DNA of 34,708 nt from Crocinitomicaceae bacterium (GCA_002722795.1 PBMY01000024.1:1-34708), one strand, 5' to 3'. Positions 7,932 through 17,053 are shown, counted from the first letter of the stretch. Numbers and translations are program-made. Notes: a model not told the origin generated them from the letters alone.

Positions 7932-9190
7932 GATACAGTTTCTCTTTCTAATACACTACTAATCCCTTTAGCTATGGTGCAAGCCATTTGAGGAGGGACT
8001 GCATTTCCGATCATTTTATAGCAAGATCCCTGACTACCAAGAAATTCGTAATTCTCAGGAAAAGATTGAAGGAGAGCAGCTTCCCTAACGGTTATAGAAC
8101 GGGCTTGGTTCTTGTCTGGGTGAATAAACATCAACCCATCTTTATGAAGATGAGCCACAATTGTAGGAGAGGGTTTATCCCATTCTAGATTTCGATATTT
8201 GGCATGGTTAGATCGTTTCTTTAGAAGGAGGTTGTAGAATTTTATTTTCTCCAACATGCTTTTTTTATTCATGTCTTTTACAATCCAATCTCTAAATACA
8301 TTTATGTCTCGAGGATTGTGATACCTTGGTATATGATGTACGTCTTCCATTTCTTTGGTTAACGGTACATGTGAGATATTCCTCCCATTTTTCTTATATG
8401 GCGTATCTAATGGTGTTAAAGCAGGTAAATCTCCGATAGCGTCTCTGACTGTTCTTGATTTCGTTTTTAAAGCATGTTGCCTGATAGTGCTGTAGATTGA
8501 TTCGAGATCGTGGCTACTACCATCCCTAATGCCTATCATTATAAGTCGGTTACGTTTTTGAGGAACGCCAAAATCTGAAGAGGTAAAGACTGCTTGCTTA
8601 AGATCTTCGGTGTTTTTAATTGTATATCCAACTTCACTAAAAGCTTTGGACACTCTGTGCGTAACAGGAATTCCACCTGGAGCAGCACTCAGCATCCCGG
8701 GAACATTTTCAAACACAAACATTTCAGGTTGAAACGCTGATACTACTTTTATGAAGCTTTCAAATAAGAAGTTTCTATAATCATCTTCCATGGAGTTTTT
8801 GTCCTGAGCTCTTCCTGCGATTGAATAGGCCTGACATGGTGGTCCTCCTATAATAAGATCTACCTTTTTTTCACCAACAAGCCCTCTCAGGCCTTTAACT
8901 ACGGTATCCTTATGATTGCTTCCTCCAAAATCTTTTACAGACTCTTCACTCCAGTTTCCTTCAATAAGTTCGTCTGATTTCTGAATATCAAAATGCACGA
9001 CACGTTTGAATGCGTTTTCAGAAGTGTGTTTCCATTGCTTTTTCAATCGATTGCGTAATGTTTCTACCATAGGCAATTCCCACTCCACATGAGCCAATCC
9101 CTCAAATCTTTTGGATTGTAAAAATCCTTCTGATAACCCACCACATCCCGCAAAAAGATCAATGAATGTGTGTTTAATTGCTTTTTTCAT
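7928..9190 (-). CDS. DNA (cytosine-5) methyltransferase
   Basis: This 420-residue enzyme shows the ordered m5C methyltransferase motifs: I, FIDLFAGCGGLSEGF (residues 9-23); IV, GGPPCQAYS with catalytic Cys119; VI, FENVPG (Glu161); VIII, QKRNRLIMIG; and IX-X near the end, with TVREAALLQSFP and MIGNAVPP. It transfers a methyl group from SAM to C5 of cytosine and would protect host DNA from the nucleases encoded convergently. The variable region between VIII and IX (about 235-360) is the target-recognition part. It is the first gene of a minus-strand pair with the small methylase-like gene and has a Bacteroidota promoter immediately upstream, implying a very short leader. Confidence 0.93.
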   Translation of the reverse strand: MKKAIKHTFIDLFAGCGGLSEGFLQSKRFEGLAHVEWELPMVETLRNRLKKQWKHTSENAFKRVVHFDIQKSDELIEGNWSEESVKDFGGSNHKDTVVKGLRGLVGEKKVDLIIGGPPCQAYSIAGRAQDKNSMEDDYRNFLFESFIKVVSAFQPEMFVFENVPGMLSAAPGGIPVTHRVSKAFSEVGYTIKNTEDLKQAVFTSSDFGVPQKRNRLIMIGIRDGSSHDLESIYSTIRQHALKTKSRTVRDAIGDLPALTPLDTPYKKNGRNISHVPLTKEMEDVHHIPRYHNPRDINVFRDWIVKDMNKKSMLEKIKFYNLLLKKRSNHAKYRNLEWDKPSPTIVAHLHKDGLMFIHPDKNQARSITVREAALLQSFPENYEFLGSQGSCYKMIGNAVPPQMACTIAKGISSVLERETVS

Positions 9191-9198
9191 GTTTAAAT

Positions 9199-9229
9199 CA
9201 AAATTATATTGACACTACTTGTTATCAAA
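9199..9229 (-). promoter_or_regulatory. Bacteroidota-type promoter for the methyltransferase pair
   Basis: On the minus strand TTTG (9229-9226) is followed after exactly 19 bp by TAATTTTG (9206-9199). This fits the Bacteroidota sigma-factor consensus TTTG-N19/20-TAnnTTTG. The -7 box ends 8 bp before the ATG at 9190, so the transcript would be nearly leaderless. Confidence 0.65.
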
Positions 9230-9447
9230 CAGGATATTCTTTTCTTATTTTTTACTTGTCAACGATATGCTAACATTAGTTATGTTATCTCAACAAATAA
9301 ACACTTGAAACTTCGTAACCTATTTATGTTGTCATTTTATTTCAATTTACACCTCCCAACCCTACTATATACACACCCTCTTTAATTTCCACTCTCCCTT
9401 TAAGATTTCAAATAATTATTAAAATGTATTGATTTCTAGACCCGCTT

Positions 9448-9458
9448 CTCCACATGTT
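9448..9458 (+). repeat. Direct repeat copy 2 (candidate att site)
   Basis: This is an exact copy of ctccacatgtt from the ssrA end (4380-4390). The preceding cccg also matches if a 2-bp gap is allowed. It may be the far boundary of an element inserted at ssrA. No integrase gene lies between the copies. Confidence 0.45.
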
Positions 9459-9503
9459 GAACGGCATAGGAAAGTCTAGCCTAATTAAGCTGTACCTTGG
9501 AGC

Positions 9504-10055
9504 ATGGTTAAACTTACAACCCCTTGTAATTTTAGGAGGAATGAAATCATTGGTTTTTTCCGAGCCTTGTCCGTTTCGGTGACTTTTATTGTGTGTTCCA
9601 TGGCACCCCTGATCTCACAAGTTTTTAACTTGGATGAAGAATCACGACAAGTCAACAATATATATGGGGAAATCAATTTAGGTGTGGCTGACACGCCTTT
9701 TGGATGGTGGAATGTAAGCCCAGGAGTTTCTGTTTTAATGGTGCACCGAAAACAGAATAAAGATTGCAAACTTTTTCTCGAATACGGTTACGGGTTGGCC
9801 TTACCCACCATAATCACGGGTAAAGTCGGATTTGGCGTGTATGGAAAGTCCAACACTAATCTTTCTGCTGGTGTTCGTGTTTTTCCTTCTCACGGTTATT
9901 TAAGGCTCGGTATTCCGTTAAAAACGAAACAAGGAATGGCGGAGTTGGGCTTCAGTATTGAGAAGTCAGGTAGAGAAATCAATCCAACGTTTAGGGCGCT
10001 TTCGTTTGGCTCTGACCGGATGCTCACAGTTGGGCTGTGTATGGATATTTTGTAA
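9504..10055 (+). CDS. Small hypothetical envelope protein, possible beta-barrel
   Basis: The open frame gives up to 183 residues. A hydrophobic signal-like segment (ALSVSVTFIVCSMAPLISQ) lies at about residues 21-39, followed by a Gly- and aromatic-rich region of alternating strands (INLGVADTPFGWW, LFLEYGYGLALP, LTVGLCMDIL) as in small outer-membrane barrels. No family was recognised. The start is uncertain: the ATG at 9504 leaves an unusually long n-region. An AGGAGGA directly before an out-of-frame ATG at 9541 hints that the real start lies nearby and that a frameshift may have occurred. It stands alone between the island and the phosphatase gene. Confidence 0.5.
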   Translation: MVKLTTPCNFRRNEIIGFFRALSVSVTFIVCSMAPLISQVFNLDEESRQVNNIYGEINLGVADTPFGWWNVSPGVSVLMVHRKQNKDCKLFLEYGYGLALPTIITGKVGFGVYGKSNTNLSAGVRVFPSHGYLRLGIPLKTKQGMAELGFSIEKSGREINPTFRALSFGSDRMLTVGLCMDIL

Positions 10056-10260
10056 AGTATACTTGACCAAATAGGGGTAAGGTTGTTCGGCTTCTGTCCT
10101 GCTATATCTTAGTTAATTAAGCATAGCTTATAGAATACGTTCAATTTAAATTTTATATTCTTGGGTCAAACCTAATTTTATTTCCTAAAAGGATCTTCGG
10201 ATCTATTATTGATAAAAGTTACTAAATGATTTATTTTTATTATAAATAAAAACAAAACAG

Positions 10261-10779
10261 ATGATTAGGGGTTTTTTCATTCTCGGTATTGCACTATTTG
10301 GATACACTTTCAAAACAACCGCCCAATCTGACGGACCATTCACTATCTATCTCGTTAGGCATTCTGAAAAGGATCATAGTTCGGAACACAAGTCAGACCC
10401 CCCTCTGTCACAATGCGGCGAACAAAGATCAGAAACACTAAGCATATTCTTCAGTGACGTTCGACTCGAAGCAATATACAGCACCGACTTCAAAAGAACA
10501 ATTAGCACAGCTAAACCAACCGCAATATCGAAGGGGCTAGAAATTCAGAAATACGAACTATCAGACCTCGAATCACTTGCGCAAACCCTACTTGACAGGA
10601 AACAAGATGCATTAGTTGTGGGGCACAGCAATACAACTGGATATTTAGCAGGATTTTTAATTGGTGAAGAAGTTGAACATATTAGCTTAGATGTCTACGA
10701 TCGCATATACCAAGTTGTGGTAGCCGAAAATTCAAGCCGTCTTCATTTGTTGCATTCATCTTTTAAATGCCATGAATAA
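10261..10779 (+). CDS. Secreted SixA-like histidine phosphatase
   Basis: This 172-residue protein starts with a signal peptide (about residues 1-22, ending TTAQ). The histidine-phosphatase catalytic motif is LVRHSEK (Arg33, His34), with a second His in VVGHSNT (His122) and the substrate-pocket segment YSTDFKRTISTA between them. Length and layout fit the short SixA-like branch of the histidine phosphatase superfamily, which removes phosphate from phosphohistidine or small phosphoesters. Because of the signal peptide it would act in the periplasm or outside, so the classical SixA role on cytoplasmic phospho-His proteins is unlikely. It is monocistronic, with about 200 bp of AT-rich non-coding DNA before it. 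Confidence 0.8.
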   Translation: MIRGFFILGIALFGYTFKTTAQSDGPFTIYLVRHSEKDHSSEHKSDPPLSQCGEQRSETLSIFFSDVRLEAIYSTDFKRTISTAKPTAISKGLEIQKYELSDLESLAQTLLDRKQDALVVGHSNTTGYLAGFLIGEEVEHISLDVYDRIYQVVVAENSSRLHLLHSSFKCHE

Positions 10780-10820
10780 ATTGAATACACCTTAAAACCA
10801 AGTATTACCGCTCATTGTAA

Positions 10821-11141
10821 CGTAGTCTACTTTCTCATAATCATATTAAAAGGAATGGAAAAGTTAAAAAACATGCATATATTTCAGCTTATTCAAGCTA
10901 CACTTTTGAGATGCCAAATGGAACTTATCAAGTTTTCTTTTATTACGGTGAAAATTGGAGTAGAAATAAGAAAATGAATTCCAACGAATGCTACTCTATA
11001 TATGGTGGGTTTCTAGATAATGAATTTGTTTCGAAGGATAATCCAATTACTCTTCAAAATCAAATAATGGAGTATACTCTAACAAGAGTATCTAATGGAA
11101 ATTTTGCGCCAAAATCAAGTAGCATCAATGAGGCACTTTAA
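10821..11141 (+). pseudogene. C-terminal remnant of a decayed gene
   Basis: An open frame begins right after a stop at 10818-10820 and has no ATG before 10911, yet it looks like real protein well upstream of that ATG: HAYISAYSSYTFEMPNGTYQ, then VFFYYGENWS. This resembles a C-terminal domain seen in Bacteroidota proteins, with a typical closing segment (PITLQNQIMEYTLTR, then NGNFAPKSSS). The N-terminal part and start are missing, so it is most likely a truncated remnant left by rearrangement next to the big operon. The family name is not recalled with certainty. A short functional protein from 10911 (76 residues) is possible but less likely. Confidence 0.6.
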
Positions 11142-11228
11142 ATTTACTTAAGACCAAGTCAAAAAATTATTCTTGATGTTATGCAAATAGTGAGGTAACC
11201 ACTATCTTGATTGCCTAAACCAATTAAG

Positions 11229-14219
11229 ATGGCTACATTGATTTCTAATTCAGGCATTCAATTTATTGAATGGACTGCTAAAATCGACTTTGATACACTA
11301 AGGAGTGTGAAATTAAATTACCGATCACTTTTGACTAGTAGTGATGAAAATAATTCCTTTAAGTGGATATATGATGATTTAGTCAAAGTTGACGGAAGAG
11401 ACAAACAAGTTGTAGATGAAGATGGTCCTGTGAGCCCAGATGCTGATGAATTTTTTCAAGATCAGTGGTATAGATCTGCATTCATTCATTCTTGTAATCA
11501 GCTAGATCCAGGTGGTAAACCACAATTATATATTAGTAAATCTGATAGAGCATACGAAAATGCAGGAGGAAAAAGAGTTGAAGAATTGGTCGTGGAATCT
11601 CTAAGTAGTCACGAAACAAATTTTAGACGATTTGAAAAAAAATGGATCCCATTACCATATTGTAAAAATGGTCCCATGGGTGCTGAAAATCAGCTTGCTA
11701 ATATTATTCCACCAAGGTTGTACTTTGAAAAGATAGATGACCGGGAGTATAAATTTGTTATTGCAGTCGAAACTGATGGATTTACTGTTGAGGCTAATAT
11801 TGATGAGAATAAGTATAGTCTTTCACCTTATGTAAATTCTATTCTAAAAATTTTTGAAACGAACACTCTTGGTGGTGGTCCTTGGGTAGATGAATATCTA
11901 AAGCATCTTGTCTATGGGGATAAACAAGATGCTATTGCTGAAGGCAAAGCTTCATATCTAGCGAATTATGTTTTACTTATTCAAGCGCTTGAAGACAGGT
12001 TCGCCTCATCTTCAAAAATTGAATTTGTGTCATCAAATCATATTATGACGCGTGATGTTGACTGCTTTATTGATTTTGGGAATTCTAATACATGTGTTGT
12101 TTTATCAGAACAAGCTACTGACGTTGATGAAAAAACACTTCACAACTCTGCTTATCTAGAAATCAGAGATTTTACTAATCCCACTAAATCGTATTCTGAA
12201 CCTTTTCCTTCAAAGGTTGTTTTTTCAAAACCACAATTTAGTAGTAGGGCCGTTCCATCCCCACATTTTTTATGGCCATCCCCACTTCGGATAGGTTTTG
12301 AGGCAGATGCTATCATTTCAAATGAAAAGTTAAGAGATTATTTGGTTGAATATAGATCTTATTGCTCTTCTCCGAAACGTTACTTATGTGATTTAGATGC
12401 TTCTCAAACAACTTGGAGATTTGCTAGTTCTAATGATGATGGAGTCAATAATGTAAATTGGATTACTACGAATCCTTTCACTAATGATGCCGGTGGATTT
12501 ATTGATGTAAATAAAGGTCAACATGGCTTTATGATTAAGCCTAATTTCTCTAGGTCTTCTCTAAATAGATTTGCTTTTTTAGAACTTTTTTCTCATGCTT
12601 TAACACAGATAAACTCTATAAATTTTAGAAAAATTGGAGGAGGGATTCATGATAAAAGGTTATTAAAAAATATTGTAATTAGTTGTCCTACGGGAATGAC
12701 TAGTTCGGACCAAATTCTTCTGAGGCAATATGCGGAACAAGCCTTGGAAATACTTTTCAATGGTAAAGATGGTAAGCCTGATGTTGTCCCCTCTGTGAAA
12801 GATGTTTCACGTTCACCAGAAAGTCATGCAGACCGAAAAGAATGGATGTATGACGAAGCAACTACTACGCAGATGATGTTTATGTATTCTGAGTTAAATC
12901 ATGGTTGTAAGGGTAATTCTCAATTATATAATAATTTATTTGGCAAAGAGAATTCTGTTAGAGTAGGTAGTATAGATATTGGAGGCGGAACAAGCGATTT
13001 AATGGTTTGTGATTATGAATCTAATCAGAGAGATGGCATCACAGAATTATATCCTACTCCAATATTTTGGGATTCATACTATCGTGCAGGTGATGATTTT
13101 CAAAAGAAACTAATTGAGGAACTTGTAATTAAAGGTGATATCTATTCTCATGGAATTAAGGAATTTGATGATCAAACAGTCCAAGAAAAAATAACTGCTT
13201 TTTTTGATAAAGACTCTATTAATGATGGAGTCAAATCTACAGCCATGCGAGTAGCTTTTATACAAGAAGTAGCATTACCAATTTCTAAATGGTTAATGGA
13301 CTGTTCTAATCAAGATGAATCTGAACAAATAATATTGTTTACTGATTTATTTAAAAATTCAATAAACCCTGATCTTTTAATTGAATTAAATGATAAGTTG
13401 AGTTTTGATTTTTCAGAACTCACCTTCACATATAACAGAGAAAAATTCCATGAGGTTTTAAACAACTTCTTTAAGAAGCAAATAGATACTATTGCGGGAA
13501 TTATGAATGCGCTTAAATGTGATGTTTTACTTTTAAGTGGAGGTACTATGAAAATGAAGTTGTTAGAAGAACTTGTCCGTAAAACATATAATTTTAGTCA
13601 GTGCCGAATTGTGAATATTAACAATTGGATGCCGGGAGGTTGGCATCCTTTTAGAGATAATCATACTGGATTTATTTCTAATGCCAAATCAACTGTTTCG
13701 ATTGGGAGTTTAATTTCTTTTTGGGGTGGGAATAATCGTATGCCCAAGTTTTCTTTAGAAAACGGCAAATTAAAGACGCATATTAAGTCGAGCACAAATT
13801 TTGTTTTTGACAAACGTATGTCTGGTCACGCTCCACTTGTGTGTTTTTCACCAAGACAAACAACTTGTGAGGTGACTGCTATGCAGTTACCTACTTATTT
13901 TCATAGTTCGCCTATTAATTCGCCCAACTATTTACATAAAGTAGGCTTTAAGATAGATTGGGATCCAAAACCGTTTTTAAGAAATGAACAGGTATTTACT
14001 GAGGAAACTCTCGCAAAGTTTAATTCCAAAAAAGAAAAGATTCTACGTAGAGCTCCCATCACCTTCTCGTTAACTAAAGAAGCTTCTTCAGATATACCTT
14101 CAATTGAAGAAGCGAAGAACGACAAAGAAGATGGGTTAGATAAGTTTTTTAAGGTAACTCCCTATTCTATGGAAGAAAATTCATATTGGTTAGATCAAGG
14201 ATTCGAAATAAGATTTTAA
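11229..14219 (+). CDS. srfB: SrfB-like actin/Hsp70-fold ATPase
   Basis: The 996-residue product has the opening TLISNSGIQFIEW, which matches the start of the SrfB virulence-factor family (COG4457), and about the usual SrfB length near 1000. The actin/Hsp70 nucleotide-binding motifs are present: phosphate-1 DFGNSNTC (282-289), phosphate-2 DIGGGTSDLMV (583-593) and adenosine motif LLLSGGTMKMK (Ser770-Gly772). It should bind and hydrolyse ATP in the cytoplasm, perhaps as a switch or polymer. SrfB function is not established in any organism. ATG 11229 is preferred over an in-frame TTG at 11211. This is the first gene of the 17-gene array; srfC follows after 2 bp, the pairing known from proteobacterial srfABC. 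Confidence 0.85.
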   Translation: MATLISNSGIQFIEWTAKIDFDTLRSVKLNYRSLLTSSDENNSFKWIYDDLVKVDGRDKQVVDEDGPVSPDADEFFQDQWYRSAFIHSCNQLDPGGKPQLYISKSDRAYENAGGKRVEELVVESLSSHETNFRRFEKKWIPLPYCKNGPMGAENQLANIIPPRLYFEKIDDREYKFVIAVETDGFTVEANIDENKYSLSPYVNSILKIFETNTLGGGPWVDEYLKHLVYGDKQDAIAEGKASYLANYVLLIQALEDRFASSSKIEFVSSNHIMTRDVDCFIDFGNSNTCVVLSEQATDVDEKTLHNSAYLEIRDFTNPTKSYSEPFPSKVVFSKPQFSSRAVPSPHFLWPSPLRIGFEADAIISNEKLRDYLVEYRSYCSSPKRYLCDLDASQTTWRFASSNDDGVNNVNWITTNPFTNDAGGFIDVNKGQHGFMIKPNFSRSSLNRFAFLELFSHALTQINSINFRKIGGGIHDKRLLKNIVISCPTGMTSSDQILLRQYAEQALEILFNGKDGKPDVVPSVKDVSRSPESHADRKEWMYDEATTTQMMFMYSELNHGCKGNSQLYNNLFGKENSVRVGSIDIGGGTSDLMVCDYESNQRDGITELYPTPIFWDSYYRAGDDFQKKLIEELVIKGDIYSHGIKEFDDQTVQEKITAFFDKDSINDGVKSTAMRVAFIQEVALPISKWLMDCSNQDESEQIILFTDLFKNSINPDLLIELNDKLSFDFSELTFTYNREKFHEVLNNFFKKQIDTIAGIMNALKCDVLLLSGGTMKMKLLEELVRKTYNFSQCRIVNINNWMPGGWHPFRDNHTGFISNAKSTVSIGSLISFWGGNNRMPKFSLENGKLKTHIKSSTNFVFDKRMSGHAPLVCFSPRQTTCEVTAMQLPTYFHSSPINSPNYLHKVGFKIDWDPKPFLRNEQVFTEETLAKFNSKKEKILRRAPITFSLTKEASSDIPSIEEAKNDKEDGLDKFFKVTPYSMEENSYWLDQGFEIRF

Positions 14220-14221
14220 TT

Positions 14222-17053
14222 ATGACTTTAATACAGAAAGGAAGAGATTTAGATGCGAGTATGGGAAATGCTATTTCTTGGCTAAGAAATTCTAATAGTG
14301 TTGATCTAAGAACTATTAGATCGCTAAACGAGGCAAGGAGGTCTGTTTCTAAAATGACAAAATCCTTAGAGCAAAAAAATGTATTTACAGTTTTTGGTGC
14401 AAGTCAGGTGGGAAAGTCTTATTTGGTTAAGAATCTTTTAAGCGTAGATAATAAACCATTAAATATTGACCTTGGAAATGATGATTTTGTGGACTTTATA
14501 AAGGATATTAATCCTCATGGCGGTGGTAAAGAGAGTACAGGAATTGTGTCTAGATTTACGATTGATAAGGTTAAAAACACGGATTTTCCTGTAGAGCTAA
14601 GGTTGCTGTCGGTTAAAGATTTAATTCTTATTTTTTCTAGATCTGCATTTTCACAAATTACGGCTTGGTCACCTGTTCAGCGTGATGAAATTTTAAGCTC
14701 TTTAAATCATCTTGATAAATCTGAATGGGAGCCGTCTAATTGTAAGATTCCTTTAACACGTTTTGAAGTAGATGAAATATTTGATTCATTGGAATCAGAG
14801 TTTATGCAATACAAATCTTTTTGGAATGAGCTAGCCAATCTTGACTACATAAAGTATATTGAGGAAAATATAGATTCTATCTGTTCTAGTATAGATCATT
14901 TTGATGCAGTTTTTAATATCATTTGGAGGAATTCAAATCATCTAAATAGTCTTTTTAAGGAGCTATTAGAATTGTATAGCACATTAAACTTTGAATCAAA
15001 TGTGTATGTTAAAAAAAGAGCAATATTAAATGATGTTGTCAATGATGTTGGAGATGCTCTTCTTGATGTTAGTTGTGTTTCTAACATGGCTGGAGATACT
15101 AAAACAATTGACGTTTTATTGACCGCAAGTAACGTGTCTACAAAGGTTTTAAGAGGTGGTCTCAGTGTAATTTCTAAGGAGATTGTATTAAACGTAGAAG
15201 AAAGAATAGCTGAGACTCGAGAATTTCTTAAGAGGACTGATTTTATGGATTTTCCTGGTGCAAGAAGTAATATCGAAATTAATGCTGACTCAGATCTTCA
15301 AATGTCGACAGATCAATTATCACCTGCAGATATTTATATTAGAGGAAAAGTATCTTATCTGTTTGATAAGTATTCACAAGACTTTGAAATAAATAATCTT
15401 TTGTTTTGTATCCCTTGTTTAAAAAATGAAGTTGGACAACTTCCGGGATTGTTAAGTTCTTGGATTAATAGAAATATAGGAAGTACACCAGCTGATAGAG
15501 AAAAAGCATTAGTAGAGATTAAAACTTCTCCATTAATGATTGTGTTTACTTGGTGGAACATTGAACTTCAACCATATGCATCTGACAATCAAAGCTTTGA
15601 TATTAAATGGGAAAGAAGGTTTGATGAATTTTTCGAAAAGCAAATGGTGTCAGACCATGTGTGGTTTAATAAGTGGACAGAGACTAAGCCTAAATTTTCT
15701 GATTTTTACTTTTTAAGAGATTTTAATGAATCTCATCCTGAAAGTCAACATGGTGGCGGTGTTTTTGCTGGTTTTGATGCTATAAATAATTTGCCTGAAA
15801 CAGGCCTCCAATTGTCTATGCCGCCCGATTTTGATAAATTTTCCAATCCGGAAGATTACATGGATGAGCTAAAACAATCTTTTTTATCATATCCATTTAT
15901 TCAGCAAAATATTGATAATCCCGAAGAAGTATGGAACGCGACTTCAACTCCTGGTAATGATGGAAGTGAATTAATTGCTGAAATATTACATGAGTCCTCA
16001 TTTTCTTCTCCAAAGGAAAGGCGTGCATCACAATTGTTTTCTGAGTCAAAAAGCAAGTTTATTGATATATTGAGTGATATTGTCAGAGATGATGATCCTG
16101 CAATAAGATTAAGAGAAATAAAAGCGTTGATTCAGGAAATAAGGTCTGTATTTCTACCTCATATTCAGAAGAAGTCATCATTTATTCATGAATTTCAGAA
16201 TTTTTTATCTACAGATTTGTCAGAGGTGTATCCTATTCTTAACCAGCATAAAAAAGTTGAGAAGACAAATGGAGATGTAGATGTAAATATTTTTTTACAA
16301 CTATATGATATCAGCCTTGATATGCCGTTGTCTAAAATCTTAAGCAAATTGTCGAACTATTTAGGCATTTCTGAAGCAAATGTCGCAGCTTATGTTTTAG
16401 AAAACCATCGAATAAATTTAAAGCTCTTGTGTCAAAGTGACCTTCAAAACGATGAATCTAGTTGGGTTGTGAATGTTATTATGGAGCTAGCAGAAAAAAA
16501 GTTTGAGCGAGCTGAAAAACTTGATTATCTAGTAGAATATGGAATAGATCATCAGTTATTAGTTAGATTATTTGATCAATATAAAGACGGAATCATTAAT
16601 AGAAAGTTGTCCAATAAATTGGAAAGTCAAATTGCAACTGTAGATAATATTATGATTGGTGTAGATGATTTAGAATGGATGGCCAACTTGATATGTAAAT
16701 GGTGGAATGAGTTCGTTTTTGAATGTGATTCTAGATTCTACAGTGATGATGAATTAGAACAACTTAATAATTCAATTGAAGATGGACATTACAAGATTTC
16801 TAAATTCACGAGAGAAGTAACTGATAATGAAACAGCATTTGCTAAAATGACAGATCTTTTTGGAACGGATCAAATGTCAAATAATCCATCTATTACTTCT
16901 TTGCCTGGAATTTTTAAACTTAAAGAGTGGCTTCATAATCTTGAAAGAATGATGATTCTTAACGCAGGCGGAGATGCTTTTGATCAAGAAGATCAAGCTG
17001 AGTTGGTTCAAATATATGACTCACTAAGAAATACAGATATTTCATCTCTATGA
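14222..17053 (+). CDS. srfC: SrfC-like P-loop GTPase-family protein
   Basis: This 943-residue protein has a Walker A/G1 motif GASQVGKS (59-66) and, much later, a switch-like MDFPGARSN (Asp343, Gly346). Next come IRGKVSYLFDKY and LFCIPCLKNEVGQLPGLLS, in the order expected for the SrfC family (COG4458, putative virulence factor). A large helical region (about 90-330) is inserted between G1 and G3, as in dynamin-like or conflict-system GTPases. The expected G4 (T/N-K-x-D) is not intact: the corresponding strand reads MIVFTWWNIEL, so base specificity may be altered. The C-terminal 400 residues are helical. It is probably cytoplasmic. An ATG 2 bp after srfB is preferred to an upstream TTG at 14186. 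It overlaps the next gene by ATGA. Confidence 0.82.
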   Translation: MTLIQKGRDLDASMGNAISWLRNSNSVDLRTIRSLNEARRSVSKMTKSLEQKNVFTVFGASQVGKSYLVKNLLSVDNKPLNIDLGNDDFVDFIKDINPHGGGKESTGIVSRFTIDKVKNTDFPVELRLLSVKDLILIFSRSAFSQITAWSPVQRDEILSSLNHLDKSEWEPSNCKIPLTRFEVDEIFDSLESEFMQYKSFWNELANLDYIKYIEENIDSICSSIDHFDAVFNIIWRNSNHLNSLFKELLELYSTLNFESNVYVKKRAILNDVVNDVGDALLDVSCVSNMAGDTKTIDVLLTASNVSTKVLRGGLSVISKEIVLNVEERIAETREFLKRTDFMDFPGARSNIEINADSDLQMSTDQLSPADIYIRGKVSYLFDKYSQDFEINNLLFCIPCLKNEVGQLPGLLSSWINRNIGSTPADREKALVEIKTSPLMIVFTWWNIELQPYASDNQSFDIKWERRFDEFFEKQMVSDHVWFNKWTETKPKFSDFYFLRDFNESHPESQHGGGVFAGFDAINNLPETGLQLSMPPDFDKFSNPEDYMDELKQSFLSYPFIQQNIDNPEEVWNATSTPGNDGSELIAEILHESSFSSPKERRASQLFSESKSKFIDILSDIVRDDDPAIRLREIKALIQEIRSVFLPHIQKKSSFIHEFQNFLSTDLSEVYPILNQHKKVEKTNGDVDVNIFLQLYDISLDMPLSKILSKLSNYLGISEANVAAYVLENHRINLKLLCQSDLQNDESSWVVNVIMELAEKKFERAEKLDYLVEYGIDHQLLVRLFDQYKDGIINRKLSNKLESQIATVDNIMIGVDDLEWMANLICKWWNEFVFECDSRFYSDDELEQLNNSIEDGHYKISKFTREVTDNETAFAKMTDLFGTDQMSNNPSITSLPGIFKLKEWLHNLERMMILNAGGDAFDQEDQAELVQIYDSLRNTDISSL

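Larger units (their letters stand above)
9191..9503. other. Intergenic stretch between the island and the small envelope gene
   Basis: The 313-bp AT-rich stretch contains the methyltransferase promoter (minus strand) and the second copy of the ssrA-end 11-mer at 9448-9458, within cccgcttctccacatgtt. No open frame, tRNA or terminator was recognised. Confidence 0.5.

Noticed and set aside
11211-11228. TTG start for the srfB-like gene
   Set aside because: The ATG at 11229 matches the family's opening (LISNSGIQF close to the start) and needs no rare start codon.
4385-11228. Search for an integrase, transposase or terminal inverted repeats of an insertion sequence
   Set aside because: No recombinase motifs or paired terminal repeats were seen; only the short direct repeats support mobility.
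14186-14221. TTG start for the srfC-like gene overlapping srfB
   Set aside because: The ATG at 14222, 2 bp after the srfB stop, is a better start; the added residues are basic translation of srfB's end in another frame.
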